Shown: positions 19,191 to 27,986 of the stretch, piece by piece | How positions within the stretch are numbered: position 1 is the stretch's first letter | Layout of the letters: the number at the start of each line of letters is the position of its first letter | From: Pleomorphomonas sp. | GTDB taxonomy: Bacteria > Pseudomonadota > Alphaproteobacteria > Rhizobiales > Pleomorphomonadaceae | Direction of reading: 5' to 3' | Assembly: GCA_030603685.1 (NCBI GenBank) | Contig: JAUVXG010000025.1 | Coordinates: 1-37,093 of the forward strand | DNA: 37,093 nucleotides | Translations under genes and position numbers: made by a program | The notes under the pieces: model-generated | Seen by the model: only the letters and a program-made list of their open reading frames with translations | Databases searched by the model: none | Told to the model about the DNA's origin: nothing

Positions 19191-19976
19191 TCAGGCGTTG
19201 GCCTCGGCGGCGGCCGCGTCGTCGGCGAGCGCCGGCTCTTCCATCGGCTGCTCGGCGGCTCCGATGTCTTCACCCATGGCGCCCATGGCGCGCGACAGGC
19301 CGTCGATGGCTGCGCGCGAGATCAGGTCGCAATAGAGCGAAATGGCGCGGCCGGCGTCGTCGTTGCCCGGAACCGGGAAGGTGATGCCATCCGGGTCGCT
19401 GTTGGAGTCGAGGATGGCGGCAACCGGAATGCCGAGGCGACGGGCTTCGTCGATGGCATTCTTTTCCTTGTTGGTGTCGATGACGACGATCAGGTCGGGC
19501 GTGCCGCCCATGTCCTTGATACCGCCGAGCGCGCGCTCAAGCTTGTCGCGCTCGCGGGTCATCACCAGACGTTCCTTCTTGGTGAGGCGGGCGGACAGCT
19601 CGGAGTTGAGCGTCTCGTCGAGCTTGCGCAGGCGCTGGATCGAGCCGGAGATGGTCTTCCAGTTGGTCAGCATGCCGCCGAGCCAGCGGCTGTTGACGTA
19701 GTACTGGGCCGAACGATGCGCCGCCTCGGCGATCTCTTCCTGGGCCTGGCGCTTGGTGCCGACCAGCAGCACGCGACCGCCGCGGGCGACGGTGTCGGAC
19801 ACGGCCTTGAGGGCCTGGTGCATCAGGGGAACCGTCTGCGCGAGGTCGAGAATGTGGACGTTGGCGCGCGAGCCGAAGATATAGGACTTCATCTTCGGGT
19901 TCCAGCGGTGCGTCTGGTGACCGAAGTGAACGCCGGCTTCGAGAAGCTGGCGCATGGTGAACTCGGGAAGAGCCAT
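19191..19976 (-). CDS. rpsB: 30S ribosomal protein S2
   Basis: Structural protein of the small ribosomal subunit that helps recruit S1 and mRNA. The 261 residues contain the family start [29 protein letters not shown] and the conserved [25 protein letters not shown] and IPGNDDA-like [11 protein letters not shown] motifs. It ends in an acidic, Ala-rich tail (about 25 residues) common in alphaproteobacteria. The frame opens upstream to 20132, but the conserved start fixes ATG 19976. It is the first gene of the rpsB-tsf-pyrH-frr cluster, with a candidate promoter 114 bases upstream. Confidence 0.98.
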   Translation of the reverse strand: MALPEFTMRQLLEAGVHFGHQTHRWNPKMKSYIFGSRANVHILDLAQTVPLMHQALKAVSDTVARGGRVLLVGTKRQAQEEIAEAAHRSAQYYVNSRWLGGMLTNWKTISGSIQRLRKLDETLNSELSARLTKKERLVMTRERDKLERALGGIKDMGGTPDLIVVIDTNKEKNAIDEARRLGIPVAAILDSNSDPDGITFPVPGNDDAGRAISLYCDLISRAAIDGLSRAMGAMGEDIGAAEQPMEEPALADDAAAAEANA

Positions 19977-20096
19977 GGATGTAGTACCTTTTTCCGGTTT
20001 GGCCTCCGCGGGAGGAATCAGCCAGGGCAACCTGCCCGAACCGACCGGAGGGGACGCCAAGGCGCACCCGCGGCTCCCGCGTGTGGAATGGCGCGG

Positions 20097-20125
20097 GATA
20101 TAGGGGAAACGGCCGCTGATGGCAA
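20097..20125 (-). promoter_or_regulatory. Candidate sigma-70 promoter of rpsB
   Basis: On the minus strand TTGCCA (20125-20120, five of six matches to the -35 consensus), a 17-base spacer, and TATATC (20102-20097, four of six matches to -10). It would give a leader of about 115 bases before rpsB, enough for autogenous control of S2 synthesis. Confidence 0.5.
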
Positions 20126-20183
20126 GTGCCAACGGTTACCGAATACCGCCGAAATAGCCATTGCCGAGTGCTCGCCCCGCCCC

Positions 20184-20246
20184 TAGCGCTCACCATTATT
20201 TTACCTAGCTCACCATGTTAGCTATTATCATAAGCATACTTATTAT
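20184..20246 (+). promoter_or_regulatory. Candidate promoter and operator of the marR-emrAB operon
   Basis: A -10 hexamer TATTAT (20241-20246) lies 17 bases after TTAGCT (20218-20223). The latter is half of an inverted repeat TAGCT-N9-AGCTA (20206-20210 and 20220-20224). In addition GCTCACCAT is directly repeated at 20188-20196 and 20208-20216, exactly 20 bases apart. The stretch is clearly AT-richer than its surroundings. Binding of the MarR product to this site would block the promoter. The leader before ATG 20260 would be only about 7 bases. Confidence 0.45.
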
Positions 20247-20259
20247 GTATAGGGTGCGC

Positions 20260-20763
20260 ATGAGCAACTGGACACCCACCATCGGCAGCTTGGTCCATGA
20301 AATCGACCGCCTCGTAAAGAAGCGGTTCGACCGGTTTGCCGAGACGACCGGCATGTCGCGCGCCCAGTGGCAGGTCCTTGCCCGCGTTGCCAAGCGGCAA
20401 GGCGTGAACCAGGCAACTCTGGCCGATCTCGTTGGCGTTGAGCCAATCAGCATTTGCCGCATGGTCGACCGCCTTGAGGCGATGAACCTCGTGGAACGAC
20501 GACCAGACCCGGGCGACCGCCGTGCCCGTCTGATCCATGTAACCGAGAACGCCCGCCCGGGGCTCGAACGCATGCGGGCGACGGCCCAGGCTCTGTTCAA
20601 GGAAGCCCTTACGGGCATTACCCCTGAGGAAGAGGAAGTCCTCACAAGCTTGCTCGGCCGTGTCCACGCCAATCTTGTCGCCATGACCGGCGAGGATATG
20701 TCCTCCCCCATTCCGGCCGACACCGCCAACTCCATCCGGCCCCAGCCGGACCAGAAAGACTGA
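20260..20763 (+). CDS. MarR family transcriptional regulator
   Basis: Winged helix-turn-helix repressor, 167 residues with this start. The DNA-binding part reads SRAQWQVLARVAKRQGVNQATLADLVGVEPISICRMVDRLEAMNLVERRPDPGDRRARLIHVTE, with the DRR wing motif typical of MarR (recognition helix roughly residues 60-80). Earlier in-frame ATGs at 20215 and 20245 would place the coding start inside the likely promoter, so ATG 20260, preceded by AGGG, is preferred. It is 6 bases upstream of an EmrA-type gene, so it probably controls the efflux operon and itself, with a small-molecule inducer. The inducer is unknown. Confidence 0.92.
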   Translation: MSNWTPTIGSLVHEIDRLVKKRFDRFAETTGMSRAQWQVLARVAKRQGVNQATLADLVGVEPISICRMVDRLEAMNLVERRPDPGDRRARLIHVTENARPGLERMRATAQALFKEALTGITPEEEEVLTSLLGRVHANLVAMTGEDMSSPIPADTANSIRPQPDQKD

Positions 20764-20769
20764 CGAGAA

Positions 20770-21933
20770 ATGTCCGATACCCAAGACGCAACACCTGCCT
20801 CGACCGCCCCGTCAAAGCCGGCGCCCGGTAAGGCCGCCCCTTCCCGAAAGTCACGCCGGAGCGGGCTCCGCTACCTGCTGATGGCGGCGTTTCCCCTGGC
20901 GCTTGTCGCGGCCGGCGGCTGGTATTGGGTGATCGGTGGCCGGTGGGCCTCGACCGACAACGCTTATGTGCAGCAGAACAAGGTGTTGGTCGCTCCCGAA
21001 GTGGAAGGACGCATTGCCGAAGTGCTGGTCGGGCAAAACCAGACGGTGAAACCCGGCGACGTTTTGTTCCGGATCGACGACGCTGCCTATCGAATCGCCC
21101 TTGAGAAGGCCGATGGGGCCGTGGCGCTCGCCCGCCTGCAGGTGGAAGAGCTTCGTACCCACCTGAAGGATGCCGAACTGAAGGCCGAAACGGCGCGCAA
21201 TACCCTCGCCTTCCAGGAGGTGCAGTTCAGCCGCCAGGAGAAGCTCCGGCAGACCGGCAACGCAACCGAAGCGCAATATGACAGCGCCCGCCACGAGCTC
21301 GACCTTGCCAGGCAAGCCGTGGCGGAGACAGAGCAAGGCGTGACCGATACGCTGGTCGCACTCGGCGGGGATGCCGACATAGCGACCGACAAACACCCAT
21401 CGGTGCTCGGTGCCCTCGCGGCGCAGGACAGCGCCCGGCTCAACCTGAAACGTTCCGTCGTGCGTGCGCCGACCACCGGCACCGTCAGCCAGGTGGGCAA
21501 TCTGCAAGTCGGTCAATACATCGGCAGCGGCAGCCCGGTCATGGCGATCATCGACAACACCAGTACCTGGGTGGAGGCCAACTTCAAGGAGACCGATCTC
21601 GGCCACATGCGCCCCGGACAACCGGCCGAGTTGACGTTCGACGCCTATCCCGACGTCACGATCAGGGGACACATCGACAGCTTCGGCGGCGGCACCGGTG
21701 CCATCTTCTCGCTGCTGCCGGCGCAGAACGCCACCGGCAACTGGGTGAAGGTCGTGCAGCGCGTACCCGTTCGGATCGCACTCGACGAGCCAACATCGTT
21801 GCCGTTGAAGGCCGGCCTCAGCGTCGGGGTCTATGTCGACACCGGCTTCGTCCGGCCGCTGCCCGCCTTCCTGCGGACCGCGCTCGACACGCTGGGATTC
21901 GCACCGGAAGCACAGAAGCTCGCCGCCAGATGA
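20770..21933 (+). CDS. EmrA-like HlyD family membrane fusion protein
   Basis: Periplasmic adaptor linking an inner-membrane MFS pump to an outer-membrane channel. The 387 residues hold a Pro/Ala/Lys-rich cytoplasmic start, one membrane anchor (about 35-57, LLMAAFPLALVAAGGWYWVI), then TDNAYVQQNKVLVAPEVEGRI, the typical start of the lipoyl half of EmrA/HlyD. A helical hairpin (about 110-200) and the second lipoyl half (VRAPTTGTVSQVGNLQVGQYI) follow, then a beta-barrel region with TWVEANFKETDL. The stop overlaps the emrB-like start by four bases (ATGA). It works with the MFS pump encoded next; the outer-membrane partner is not in the window. Confidence 0.93.
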   Translation: MSDTQDATPASTAPSKPAPGKAAPSRKSRRSGLRYLLMAAFPLALVAAGGWYWVIGGRWASTDNAYVQQNKVLVAPEVEGRIAEVLVGQNQTVKPGDVLFRIDDAAYRIALEKADGAVALARLQVEELRTHLKDAELKAETARNTLAFQEVQFSRQEKLRQTGNATEAQYDSARHELDLARQAVAETEQGVTDTLVALGGDADIATDKHPSVLGALAAQDSARLNLKRSVVRAPTTGTVSQVGNLQVGQYIGSGSPVMAIIDNTSTWVEANFKETDLGHMRPGQPAELTFDAYPDVTIRGHIDSFGGGTGAIFSLLPAQNATGNWVKVVQRVPVRIALDEPTSLPLKAGLSVGVYVDTGFVRPLPAFLRTALDTLGFAPEAQKLAAR

Positions 21934-23465
21934 CAGCCCCCGCCGACCTGACGAAGGTGCCGCACCGCGGCCTGCTGTCGCTCGCCACCATGCTGGCGGT
22001 GATCATGCAGGTGCTCGACACGACGATCGCCAACGTCGCCCTTCCCTCGATGCAAGGCAGCCTCGGGGCGGCTCAGGATACGATCAACTGGGTGCTGACG
22101 TCCTACATCGTCGCGTCGGCAATCGTCATGCCGTTGACCGGCTGGATCGCGGACGCCATCGGCCGCAATCGCCTGTTCCTCATCTCGGTGGCAGGCTTCA
22201 CATTGGCTTCCTGCCTCTGCGGCATGGCCGGCAGCCTGACCGAGATGGTGCTGTTCCGCGTGCTTCAGGGCGTGTTCGGCGCATCGCTCGCACCACTGTC
22301 ACAGGCCGTGCTGCTCGACATCAATCCGCGCGAGCGACATGGACAGGCGATGGCCCTTTGGGGCGCCGGCATCATGGTGGCGCCGGTTCTCGGACCGACA
22401 TTGGGAGGATGGCTGACCGACAGCTTCGATTGGCGCTGGGTCTTCTACATCAACGTTCCGGTCGGGCTGCTTGCCTTCCTGGGCATCGCCTTCACCATGC
22501 CGCCTTCGCCACGCCATAGCCGCTCGTTTGACTTCGTCGGCTTTGCCTTCCTTGGCCTGTTCGTCGGCGCGCTTCAACTGATGCTCGACCGCGGAGAGCA
22601 GCTCGACTGGTTTTCCTCGCCGGAAATCGTCATCGAAGCCGCGCTCGCCGCCGCCGCGCTCTGGTGCTTCGTCGTTCATTCGGCAACAGCCGAGCACCCC
22701 TTCATTCACCCGCAAATCTTCCGTGATCGCAACTATGTGGCCGCCAGCATCTTCAGCTTTGCCATCTCCGTGGTGCTGCTCGCCACCACCGCGCTGCTGC
22801 CGCCTCTCCTGCAACGCATCATGGGGTTTCCCACGGTAACCACTGGGCTCGTGCTGGCGCCGCGCGGCATCGGCACCATGGTGGCCATGCTGTTGGTCGG
22901 CCGTCTGCTGCGCTTCATCGATCCGAGACTCATCATCGTCGTCGGTCTCGGATTTACGGTCTGTGGTCTCTGGGGAATGACTGGCTTTACGGCCGACATG
23001 GACTCATGGCCGGTCATTTACACCGGTGTATCCATGGGCTTCGGGCTTGGGCTGGTTTTCGTGCCGATGTCGACGGTGGGATTCGCCACACTGCCGACCG
23101 AACTCCGAACCGAGAGTGCCGCGCTGTTCAGCCTGGTGCGCAACATCGGCTCGTCGATCGGCATTTCCATGGTCTCGGTCGTCTTGACCCGCAATATCCA
23201 GGTCAACCACGCAGAGCTTGCCGAACGGGTGACGGCCTTCTCGCCAAGCGTCGACGCGGCCGCCCGCGCCGTCGGCATGAATGCCAATTCCGGCCCGTTC
23301 GCAGCGGTGCTCGATCAGATCACCACACTCCAAGCCACGATGCTCGCCTACATCGATGACTTCAAGCTGATGATGTATGTGTCGATCGCGGCGCTGCCGC
23401 TCGTGCTCCTGCTGCGCCGACCAAAGACCCAGCCGCGGGGACCGATCATTCCCGATGCCGAATGA
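21930..23465 (+). CDS. EmrB/QacA-type MFS drug exporter (DHA2, 14 TM)
   Basis: Proton-driven multidrug exporter of the DHA2 family in the inner membrane. The 511 residues allow 14 membrane helices. The DHA2 signature LDTTIANVALP is at residues 29-39, motif A is seen as GWIADAIGRNRL, and GWLTDSFDWRWVFYINVPVG is the classic end-of-helix-5/6 sequence of EmrB-like pumps. It is coupled to the EmrA-like gene by a four-base overlap and belongs to the MarR-regulated operon. The substrates cannot be read from sequence. It converges with the next gene, leaving 69 bases between the stop codons and no strong terminator. Confidence 0.94.
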   Translation: MTAPADLTKVPHRGLLSLATMLAVIMQVLDTTIANVALPSMQGSLGAAQDTINWVLTSYIVASAIVMPLTGWIADAIGRNRLFLISVAGFTLASCLCGMAGSLTEMVLFRVLQGVFGASLAPLSQAVLLDINPRERHGQAMALWGAGIMVAPVLGPTLGGWLTDSFDWRWVFYINVPVGLLAFLGIAFTMPPSPRHSRSFDFVGFAFLGLFVGALQLMLDRGEQLDWFSSPEIVIEAALAAAALWCFVVHSATAEHPFIHPQIFRDRNYVAASIFSFAISVVLLATTALLPPLLQRIMGFPTVTTGLVLAPRGIGTMVAMLLVGRLLRFIDPRLIIVVGLGFTVCGLWGMTGFTADMDSWPVIYTGVSMGFGLGLVFVPMSTVGFATLPTELRTESAALFSLVRNIGSSIGISMVSVVLTRNIQVNHAELAERVTAFSPSVDAAARAVGMNANSGPFAAVLDQITTLQATMLAYIDDFKLMMYVSIAALPLVLLLRRPKTQPRGPIIPDAE

Positions 23466-23534
23466 CTGGTTGCGGTTTCAAGCTTGCTCAACGAGCGCCC
23501 GGAAGCGGGACATTCTCAGCTCCATCAGGGAGCA

Positions 23535-24128
23535 TCAGGCACCGGGGTGGTCGGCTGCCAGCGCCGTGGCCTGGGCGATCCAGTCCTCGCGCTCAATCCG
23601 CCCAGGGAAAGCCAGGTAGGCACCGACCCAACGCACCTCCACCGGCGTCCAAGCGGCGATCTGATCGAAATGATAGATGCCGAGCGCGTTGAGGCGCGTC
23701 GCGTTCTGCGGGCCGATTCCCTTGATGCGCCGGAGATGGTCGGCGCCCCCCGCGCGTGGTCCCGGCAGTGCCGGCGGCCGCTCGCCGACGCGATCGGCGG
23801 CGGCAATGCGGTCGAGCCCCGCCGAGACCTCGGCTGCGGGGCCGGTCAAGACGTCCGGAGCGATCGGCTCCACGGGCTCTGCCGACACGATCTCGGCTGA
23901 AACGGCCGGTTCAGCCTGCGGCCTTGTTGGAGTGGGAGTTGGGGGCGCTTCGGTCTCGACAGCGGCCGCATCCGCCTCGGCCGCTTCGGCGGCGGCCATA
24001 ACCTCGGTCAAGCGCTCGCTTCCGACCGTGCGACGGCCAAACCATTGCTTGACGAGGATGCCGACCAGCACACCGGCACCAACTGCGATCGCCGTCAGGA
24101 AGAAGGCTTCGATGATCAGAATGGCCAT
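23535..24128 (-). CDS. Membrane-anchored helix-hairpin-helix protein of unknown function
   Basis: Not assigned to a named gene. The 197-residue protein starts with a membrane helix (about 3-25, ILIIEAFFLTAIAVGAGVLVG), followed by a short basic patch and a Glu/Ala/Pro-rich linker of about 90 residues. A C-terminal domain (about 130-197) contains LRRIKGIGPQNATRLNALGI then YHFDQIAAWTPVEV and FPGRIEREDWIAQA. The GIGP element is a helix-hairpin-helix; the whole domain resembles the extra C-terminal domain I know from rhizobial NuoE proteins and small L21-like proteins. ATG 24128 follows GGAG at 7 bases. It lies downstream of the OmpA-like gene in what may be one operon. Helix-hairpin-helix domains often bind DNA, but here the role is open. 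Confidence 0.85.
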   Translation of the reverse strand: MAILIIEAFFLTAIAVGAGVLVGILVKQWFGRRTVGSERLTEVMAAAEAAEADAAAVETEAPPTPTPTRPQAEPAVSAEIVSAEPVEPIAPDVLTGPAAEVSAGLDRIAAADRVGERPPALPGPRAGGADHLRRIKGIGPQNATRLNALGIYHFDQIAAWTPVEVRWVGAYLAFPGRIEREDWIAQATALAADHPGA

Positions 24129-24168
24129 GATGAACTCCGGTGGGAGAAAGGCGGCCGAACGGTAGAGG

Positions 24169-24267
24169 TCATGCTTCGATGCGGTCGGAACCAAACCAGC
24201 CGATGATCAGACCGGCAGCGAATGCGATGAGGAGATAGGGCCAGAGCATGATTGCAAGATAGAGCAT
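24169..24267 (-). CDS. Small single-helix membrane protein (32 residues)
   Basis: Tiny open frame, MLYLAIMLWPYLLIAFAAGL followed by IIGWFGSDRIEA, almost wholly one membrane helix with a short charged tail. There are two adjacent ATGs (24270 and 24267); GGGAG stands 7 bases before the second, so I start at 24267. It starts 13 bases after the stop of the large OmpA-like gene and ends 40 bases before the helix-hairpin-helix gene, all on the same strand. I recall similar very short proteins annotated next to OmpA-like genes in other Rhizobiales, but cannot check this here. Its function is unknown; partner of the OmpA-like protein is a guess. Confidence 0.65.
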   Translation of the reverse strand: MLYLAIMLWPYLLIAFAAGLIIGWFGSDRIEA

Positions 24268-24280
24268 CATCGTCTCCCGA

Positions 24281-26713
24281 TCAGGGCGCTGCCAAGGTGA
24301 TGGAAAGCCCGTCAACGCCACCGGCCGCGCCGCTGGTCGCGAGCCGGCTGGGGTCGACCCCGATCTCGGCGAAGGCGCCCGCGACACTCCGCGCGCGCGC
24401 CTCACCGAGCGATTGGGCCTGTTCGGCATCGAGCCCCGACACGGTGGCAATCAACGCGAAACGCGCGGTCGGGCATCGGAGCGCCAGCCCGCCGAGCCGA
24501 TCGACCACTCCCCAACTGTTGGCGGCAATGGCGGCCGAACCCTCGTCAAACCGGATGGGATTGCGGTCGAGTACCTTCCCGATTGCCTCGCCACAGGCGG
24601 CCACCTCAAGTGGCGGTTCGGCCGGCAGTGCCGTAACGGCGACTTCAAGCGCGTATCCGGACGGCACCGCAGCCGAAAGCTCAGAGGGGAGGCGTGCAGA
24701 ACCGGCGGCCGTGAAGGCGCTGCCCGTAACCCTGATCGCGGAACCCTCGACGCTGACGTTGCCCTTGGCAAGAAGCGACGCGGCGCGGATCGCGAACAGT
24801 GCCGCCTCGCGCGCGTTCTCCGGCACGGTTTCGGACAGGACGGAAGAATCGAGGATATCGGCTCGACCAAAGGCCCTATCGGCAGCGGTCCGGACTGCAT
24901 GGCGCATAGCCTCGTCCGCAAGATCGCCGTCGAGAGTCACCGTGTCGAAGCCGCGTTCGACAAAGAACCGAAAGGCGACAGGAGCCGACACGTCGACGCT
25001 GCCCTTGACAACACCGGCCGGCAGGTCATCGAGTTCCTCGGCAATAGACGCCTTGCCGTCGCCTGTTGATGTCTTGCCGCTCACCGACAGTGCATTGGCA
25101 ACAAAGCGCACCTCTCCGGTGTCGAGCTGTTCCAGAATGTCGGCTGCCTTGCGCGCCACCGAAACGAGATCGATGGCCGGATCAAGTCCGGCGCCAAGGC
25201 CGGACCTGTCGATGAGGCCAAGGTCTTTGGACGTGCCGTCGACAACGGCGCGTATGGCGGAACGCATCGCCTCAGACGGGGTGGAGCCGCCAATTGTGAG
25301 CTGCTCGGCATCCTTGGTCAGCGACCAGACATAGGGCGCGACCACCGGTGGCGTGACGCCGTTGCTGACATCATAGCCTTGGGGAGGATTGGCGATCGCC
25401 GCCTCCAGCTCGACGAGGTCGCCCGATGTGGCTGCGGCGCCGGAAAGCGTCAGATGCGTGCCCGACAACAGCGCCGTGCCCTCGTCGAGCTTGGCAAGAA
25501 GGCCGACCGCGAACTCGGCGGCGGCATCGAAATCGTCCGGAGCGCCATCGGCTAGCGTCGTTTCGACCACCGGCTCGCTCTCCCCGGCAATGGCTTTCGC
25601 CGCGGCCGCCAAACTGCCCCGTACCCCGTCCGTCGGCACGAAGCCGGAGACCGTCACACGGCCGCGACTTTTCGAAACCGTCAGCGTGAACGGCTCGACG
25701 ATCGGTAGCGCGATGGACTTCTGGAGAAGGAAACCGGGCGGATTCCAGGTCTCCAAATAAGCATTGAGCGTGCGGTAGGCCTCGGGACTTGCGGCACGTC
25801 CGGATATGGTCAGCATCCTGTCGCTGAGCGAGATATGTGCCGACGCCAGGAGATCGATATAGTCCGTCGCCGCCTCGGCGACATCGGCGAATCCAGCCGG
25901 TGCTCCCGACGCATAGTCGAGATTGTCGAATACGTTGCGCGGACCGACCGCCTGTCGCACCACATCGAGCAGGCTGGCGCGAGTCGCCGGGTCAGGAACG
26001 ACACCCGATACCGTGACGCCACTATCGTCTCGATCGACGGACCAGACGAAGGGCGAGGCCAGAGGCCGCGACACATTCACGCCTTCCAGGCTGTAACCTT
26101 CCGGCAACGTCGGCGCAAAAGAGGTCAGGCGATCGTAGGCCGCATTGCTGACGGCCTCGCCGTCGACGGTCACCGTCCGGTCGGCCAGCGTCACCTGTCC
26201 TCGCGACAGCAAGGCCGGCAAACCATAAAGCGCTCTGAGGACGTCGAAATAGCGATCATCGGCCTTGCCACGCGCCAACAGACTGTGATCGACCACGGCG
26301 AGCCCCGGAGCCGCCGCCGCCATGCCGCCCAGGATGCGCGCCCTGTCCGGCAGCGAAGGCACGGCGCCGGATAGCGACACCGTGTCGCCACTTCGCTCGA
26401 ACCTGGTGACGTAGGGATGGACTTCGGGCAGCAGCCCGGCCGCCGAGGCGTCAACCGCGCGAATGCCATAGAGGCGGCTCAACCGCTCGACCGCCAACTG
26501 ACGATACTCTTCGGACGGTGCGTCACCCCGAAGGAACACATCGCGACCGCGAACATCGACCGACGCCCAGCTGGTCGCCTCGCCGGCCAACACCTGCCCG
26601 GCACGTGTTCCGAGATCGACGGCAATGTGAGCCGTGCGGCTGATGAGCGCAGCCGCGGTCACGGCAACCGCCGCCGTCACGCCAAGTATCGCCGAGATCT
26701 GCCAGCGAACCAT
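24281..26713 (-). CDS. Large OmpA-family protein with five BON-like repeat modules
   Basis: An 810-residue envelope protein. An N-terminal membrane helix (about 6-26, ISAILGVTAAVAVTAAALI) anchors or exports it. Five modules of 118-123 residues start near residues 99, 222, 342, 461 and 581. Each has a beta-strand start (such as PFVWSVDRDDSGVTVSGVVP), a helical part with a (A/G)-L-L-x-x-G segment, a second strand pair (LSDRMLTISGRAA) and a P-x-G-(Y/F) exit. These look like tandem BON-type folds. The C-terminal 110 residues are OmpA/MotB-like (NPIRFDEGSAAI...EARARSVAGAFAEIGVDPSRL), which would bind peptidoglycan. The start ATG 26713 has GGAGG at 6 bases; a GTG at 26728 is possible. The layout recalls mycobacterial ArfA (BON then OmpA), with many more BON units. 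Its exact role is unknown. Confidence 0.85.
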   Translation of the reverse strand: MVRWQISAILGVTAAVAVTAAALISRTAHIAVDLGTRAGQVLAGEATSWASVDVRGRDVFLRGDAPSEEYRQLAVERLSRLYGIRAVDASAAGLLPEVHPYVTRFERSGDTVSLSGAVPSLPDRARILGGMAAAAPGLAVVDHSLLARGKADDRYFDVLRALYGLPALLSRGQVTLADRTVTVDGEAVSNAAYDRLTSFAPTLPEGYSLEGVNVSRPLASPFVWSVDRDDSGVTVSGVVPDPATRASLLDVVRQAVGPRNVFDNLDYASGAPAGFADVAEAATDYIDLLASAHISLSDRMLTISGRAASPEAYRTLNAYLETWNPPGFLLQKSIALPIVEPFTLTVSKSRGRVTVSGFVPTDGVRGSLAAAAKAIAGESEPVVETTLADGAPDDFDAAAEFAVGLLAKLDEGTALLSGTHLTLSGAAATSGDLVELEAAIANPPQGYDVSNGVTPPVVAPYVWSLTKDAEQLTIGGSTPSEAMRSAIRAVVDGTSKDLGLIDRSGLGAGLDPAIDLVSVARKAADILEQLDTGEVRFVANALSVSGKTSTGDGKASIAEELDDLPAGVVKGSVDVSAPVAFRFFVERGFDTVTLDGDLADEAMRHAVRTAADRAFGRADILDSSVLSETVPENAREAALFAIRAASLLAKGNVSVEGSAIRVTGSAFTAAGSARLPSELSAAVPSGYALEVAVTALPAEPPLEVAACGEAIGKVLDRNPIRFDEGSAAIAANSWGVVDRLGGLALRCPTARFALIATVSGLDAEQAQSLGEARARSVAGAFAEIGVDPSRLATSGAAGGVDGLSITLAAP

Positions 26714-26867
26714 CTCCCGCCTCCGCACACCCGGACATCATCCACCTGATTGCTAGGCTGAGAATACGAAACGGCATTTGCGAAAAGCAATTACCCAGGG
26801 AGCACACTCGTCAAACAAATGAGGGGCAAGGCAAAAATGTCGTCACCTGCGAGCTTTGTCGCGGGCG

Positions 26868-26901
26868 CCAAAAAGAAAAGGCCCGGACGAACCGGGCCTT
26901 T
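26868..26901 (-). terminator. Rho-independent terminator of the porin gene
   Basis: A 10-bp perfect stem AAAGGCCCGG/CCGGGCCTTT (26877-26886 with 26892-26901) with a 5-base loop. On the minus strand it is followed by a T-rich tract (TTCTTTTTGG), 26 bases after the porin stop codon. Confidence 0.93.
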
Positions 26902-26927
26902 CCCTCAAACCCCAGAGGGGGTCGATA

Positions 26928-27986
26928 TTACCAGTTGCGGGTCAGCTTCAGCATGGCCGCCCAGGTATCGTCGGTGACCGAAGCCGTGCCGTCGGTGAAC
27001 ACCTTGTCACTGGTGTAGTTCACTTCGGCCGTCAGGATGAGGTCCGGGGTGAACGAGTAGTCAGCGCCCACCTGAGCGATGACCTGATCCTCAGCCTTGT
27101 CCCAGAAGCGCGAACCGATACCGGCGTAAACAGCCAGAGCATCCGTCGCCTGATACTTCGCAGCAGCGGCAGCGCCATAGAAGTAGTCAGAGTCGTAATC
27201 GACATAGACACCGGTGAGACGAGCACTCAGCTTGTCAATCAGCTTGAGGTCGGCAGTGGCCTTGAGGCCCCACATGTCGTTGTCGCCGAGGTCATGGGCC
27301 TCATAGATGGCCGACAGATCGACGGCACCCCAAGACTGACCGGTGATACCGAGGCGGCCGGTGTAGGTGATGTCGGCGCTACGGCCGGTCGTCCAAATGG
27401 TCGGCTGCCACTTGTTGCCATCGTCCAGACCCTGGAAGCCAGCACCAACGTAGAAGCCACCGCCGAGGTTGTCGACCATGACCTGAGCGCCAACGCCGCT
27501 CTTGTCGAACTCGCCGTAGATAGCGCCGGTGTCGCCGTAGAACACGTCACCATAGGCATTGCCGAACTTGCCGACGGTCAGGTAACCGACCTGAATGAAG
27601 GCATCGTCAGCCGTGATCGTGCCAGCGGCACTGTCGAGCTGCAGAACGAAGAACGAACGAACGGTGCCGAGATCGGAAGCCGTGCGAGCGTCGAACTTGA
27701 CCTGGGCGTCAGCCTTGAAGTTCACCTTATCGCCAAGAGTGATGGCGCTGGCCGTCGCATTGATATCACCGAAGTTGTTGGTGTAAACAACACGAGCGCG
27801 AACGCGGCCGGAGATGTCCAGGCAGGTCTCGGTGCCGGGGATGTAGAAGAAGCCGGCGCCGTAGGCGTCGCAAACCTTCACGTAGTCAACAGCAACCGGA
27901 GCGGCTTCGCCCGGCAGGTCGGCGGCGTAAGCACCGGTGGCGACCATCAGGCCGGCGGCGGTGCCGAGCAGCGTCTTCATGTTCAT
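26928..27986 (-). CDS. Porin (Porin_2 family, Rhizobiales type)
   Basis: General diffusion porin of the outer membrane. The 352 residues start with a clear signal peptide (MNMKTLLGTAAGLMVATGAYA, cut after residue 21), then ADLPGEAAPVAVDYVKVCDA and FFYIPGTETCLDISGRVR. That N-terminal block with two cysteines is diagnostic of the Rhizobiales Porin_2 family (Omp2b-like in Brucella). Alternating beta-strands fill the rest, and the protein ends in the aromatic-terminated strand KLTRNW as needed for BAM recognition. GGAGG lies 7 bases before the ATG. The open frame continues far upstream only by chance. It has its own terminator and a long upstream region. It would be a direct client of BamA in this window. 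Confidence 0.95.
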   Translation of the reverse strand: MNMKTLLGTAAGLMVATGAYAADLPGEAAPVAVDYVKVCDAYGAGFFYIPGTETCLDISGRVRARVVYTNNFGDINATASAITLGDKVNFKADAQVKFDARTASDLGTVRSFFVLQLDSAAGTITADDAFIQVGYLTVGKFGNAYGDVFYGDTGAIYGEFDKSGVGAQVMVDNLGGGFYVGAGFQGLDDGNKWQPTIWTTGRSADITYTGRLGITGQSWGAVDLSAIYEAHDLGDNDMWGLKATADLKLIDKLSARLTGVYVDYDSDYFYGAAAAAKYQATDALAVYAGIGSRFWDKAEDQVIAQVGADYSFTPDLILTAEVNYTSDKVFTDGTASVTDDTWAAMLKLTRNW

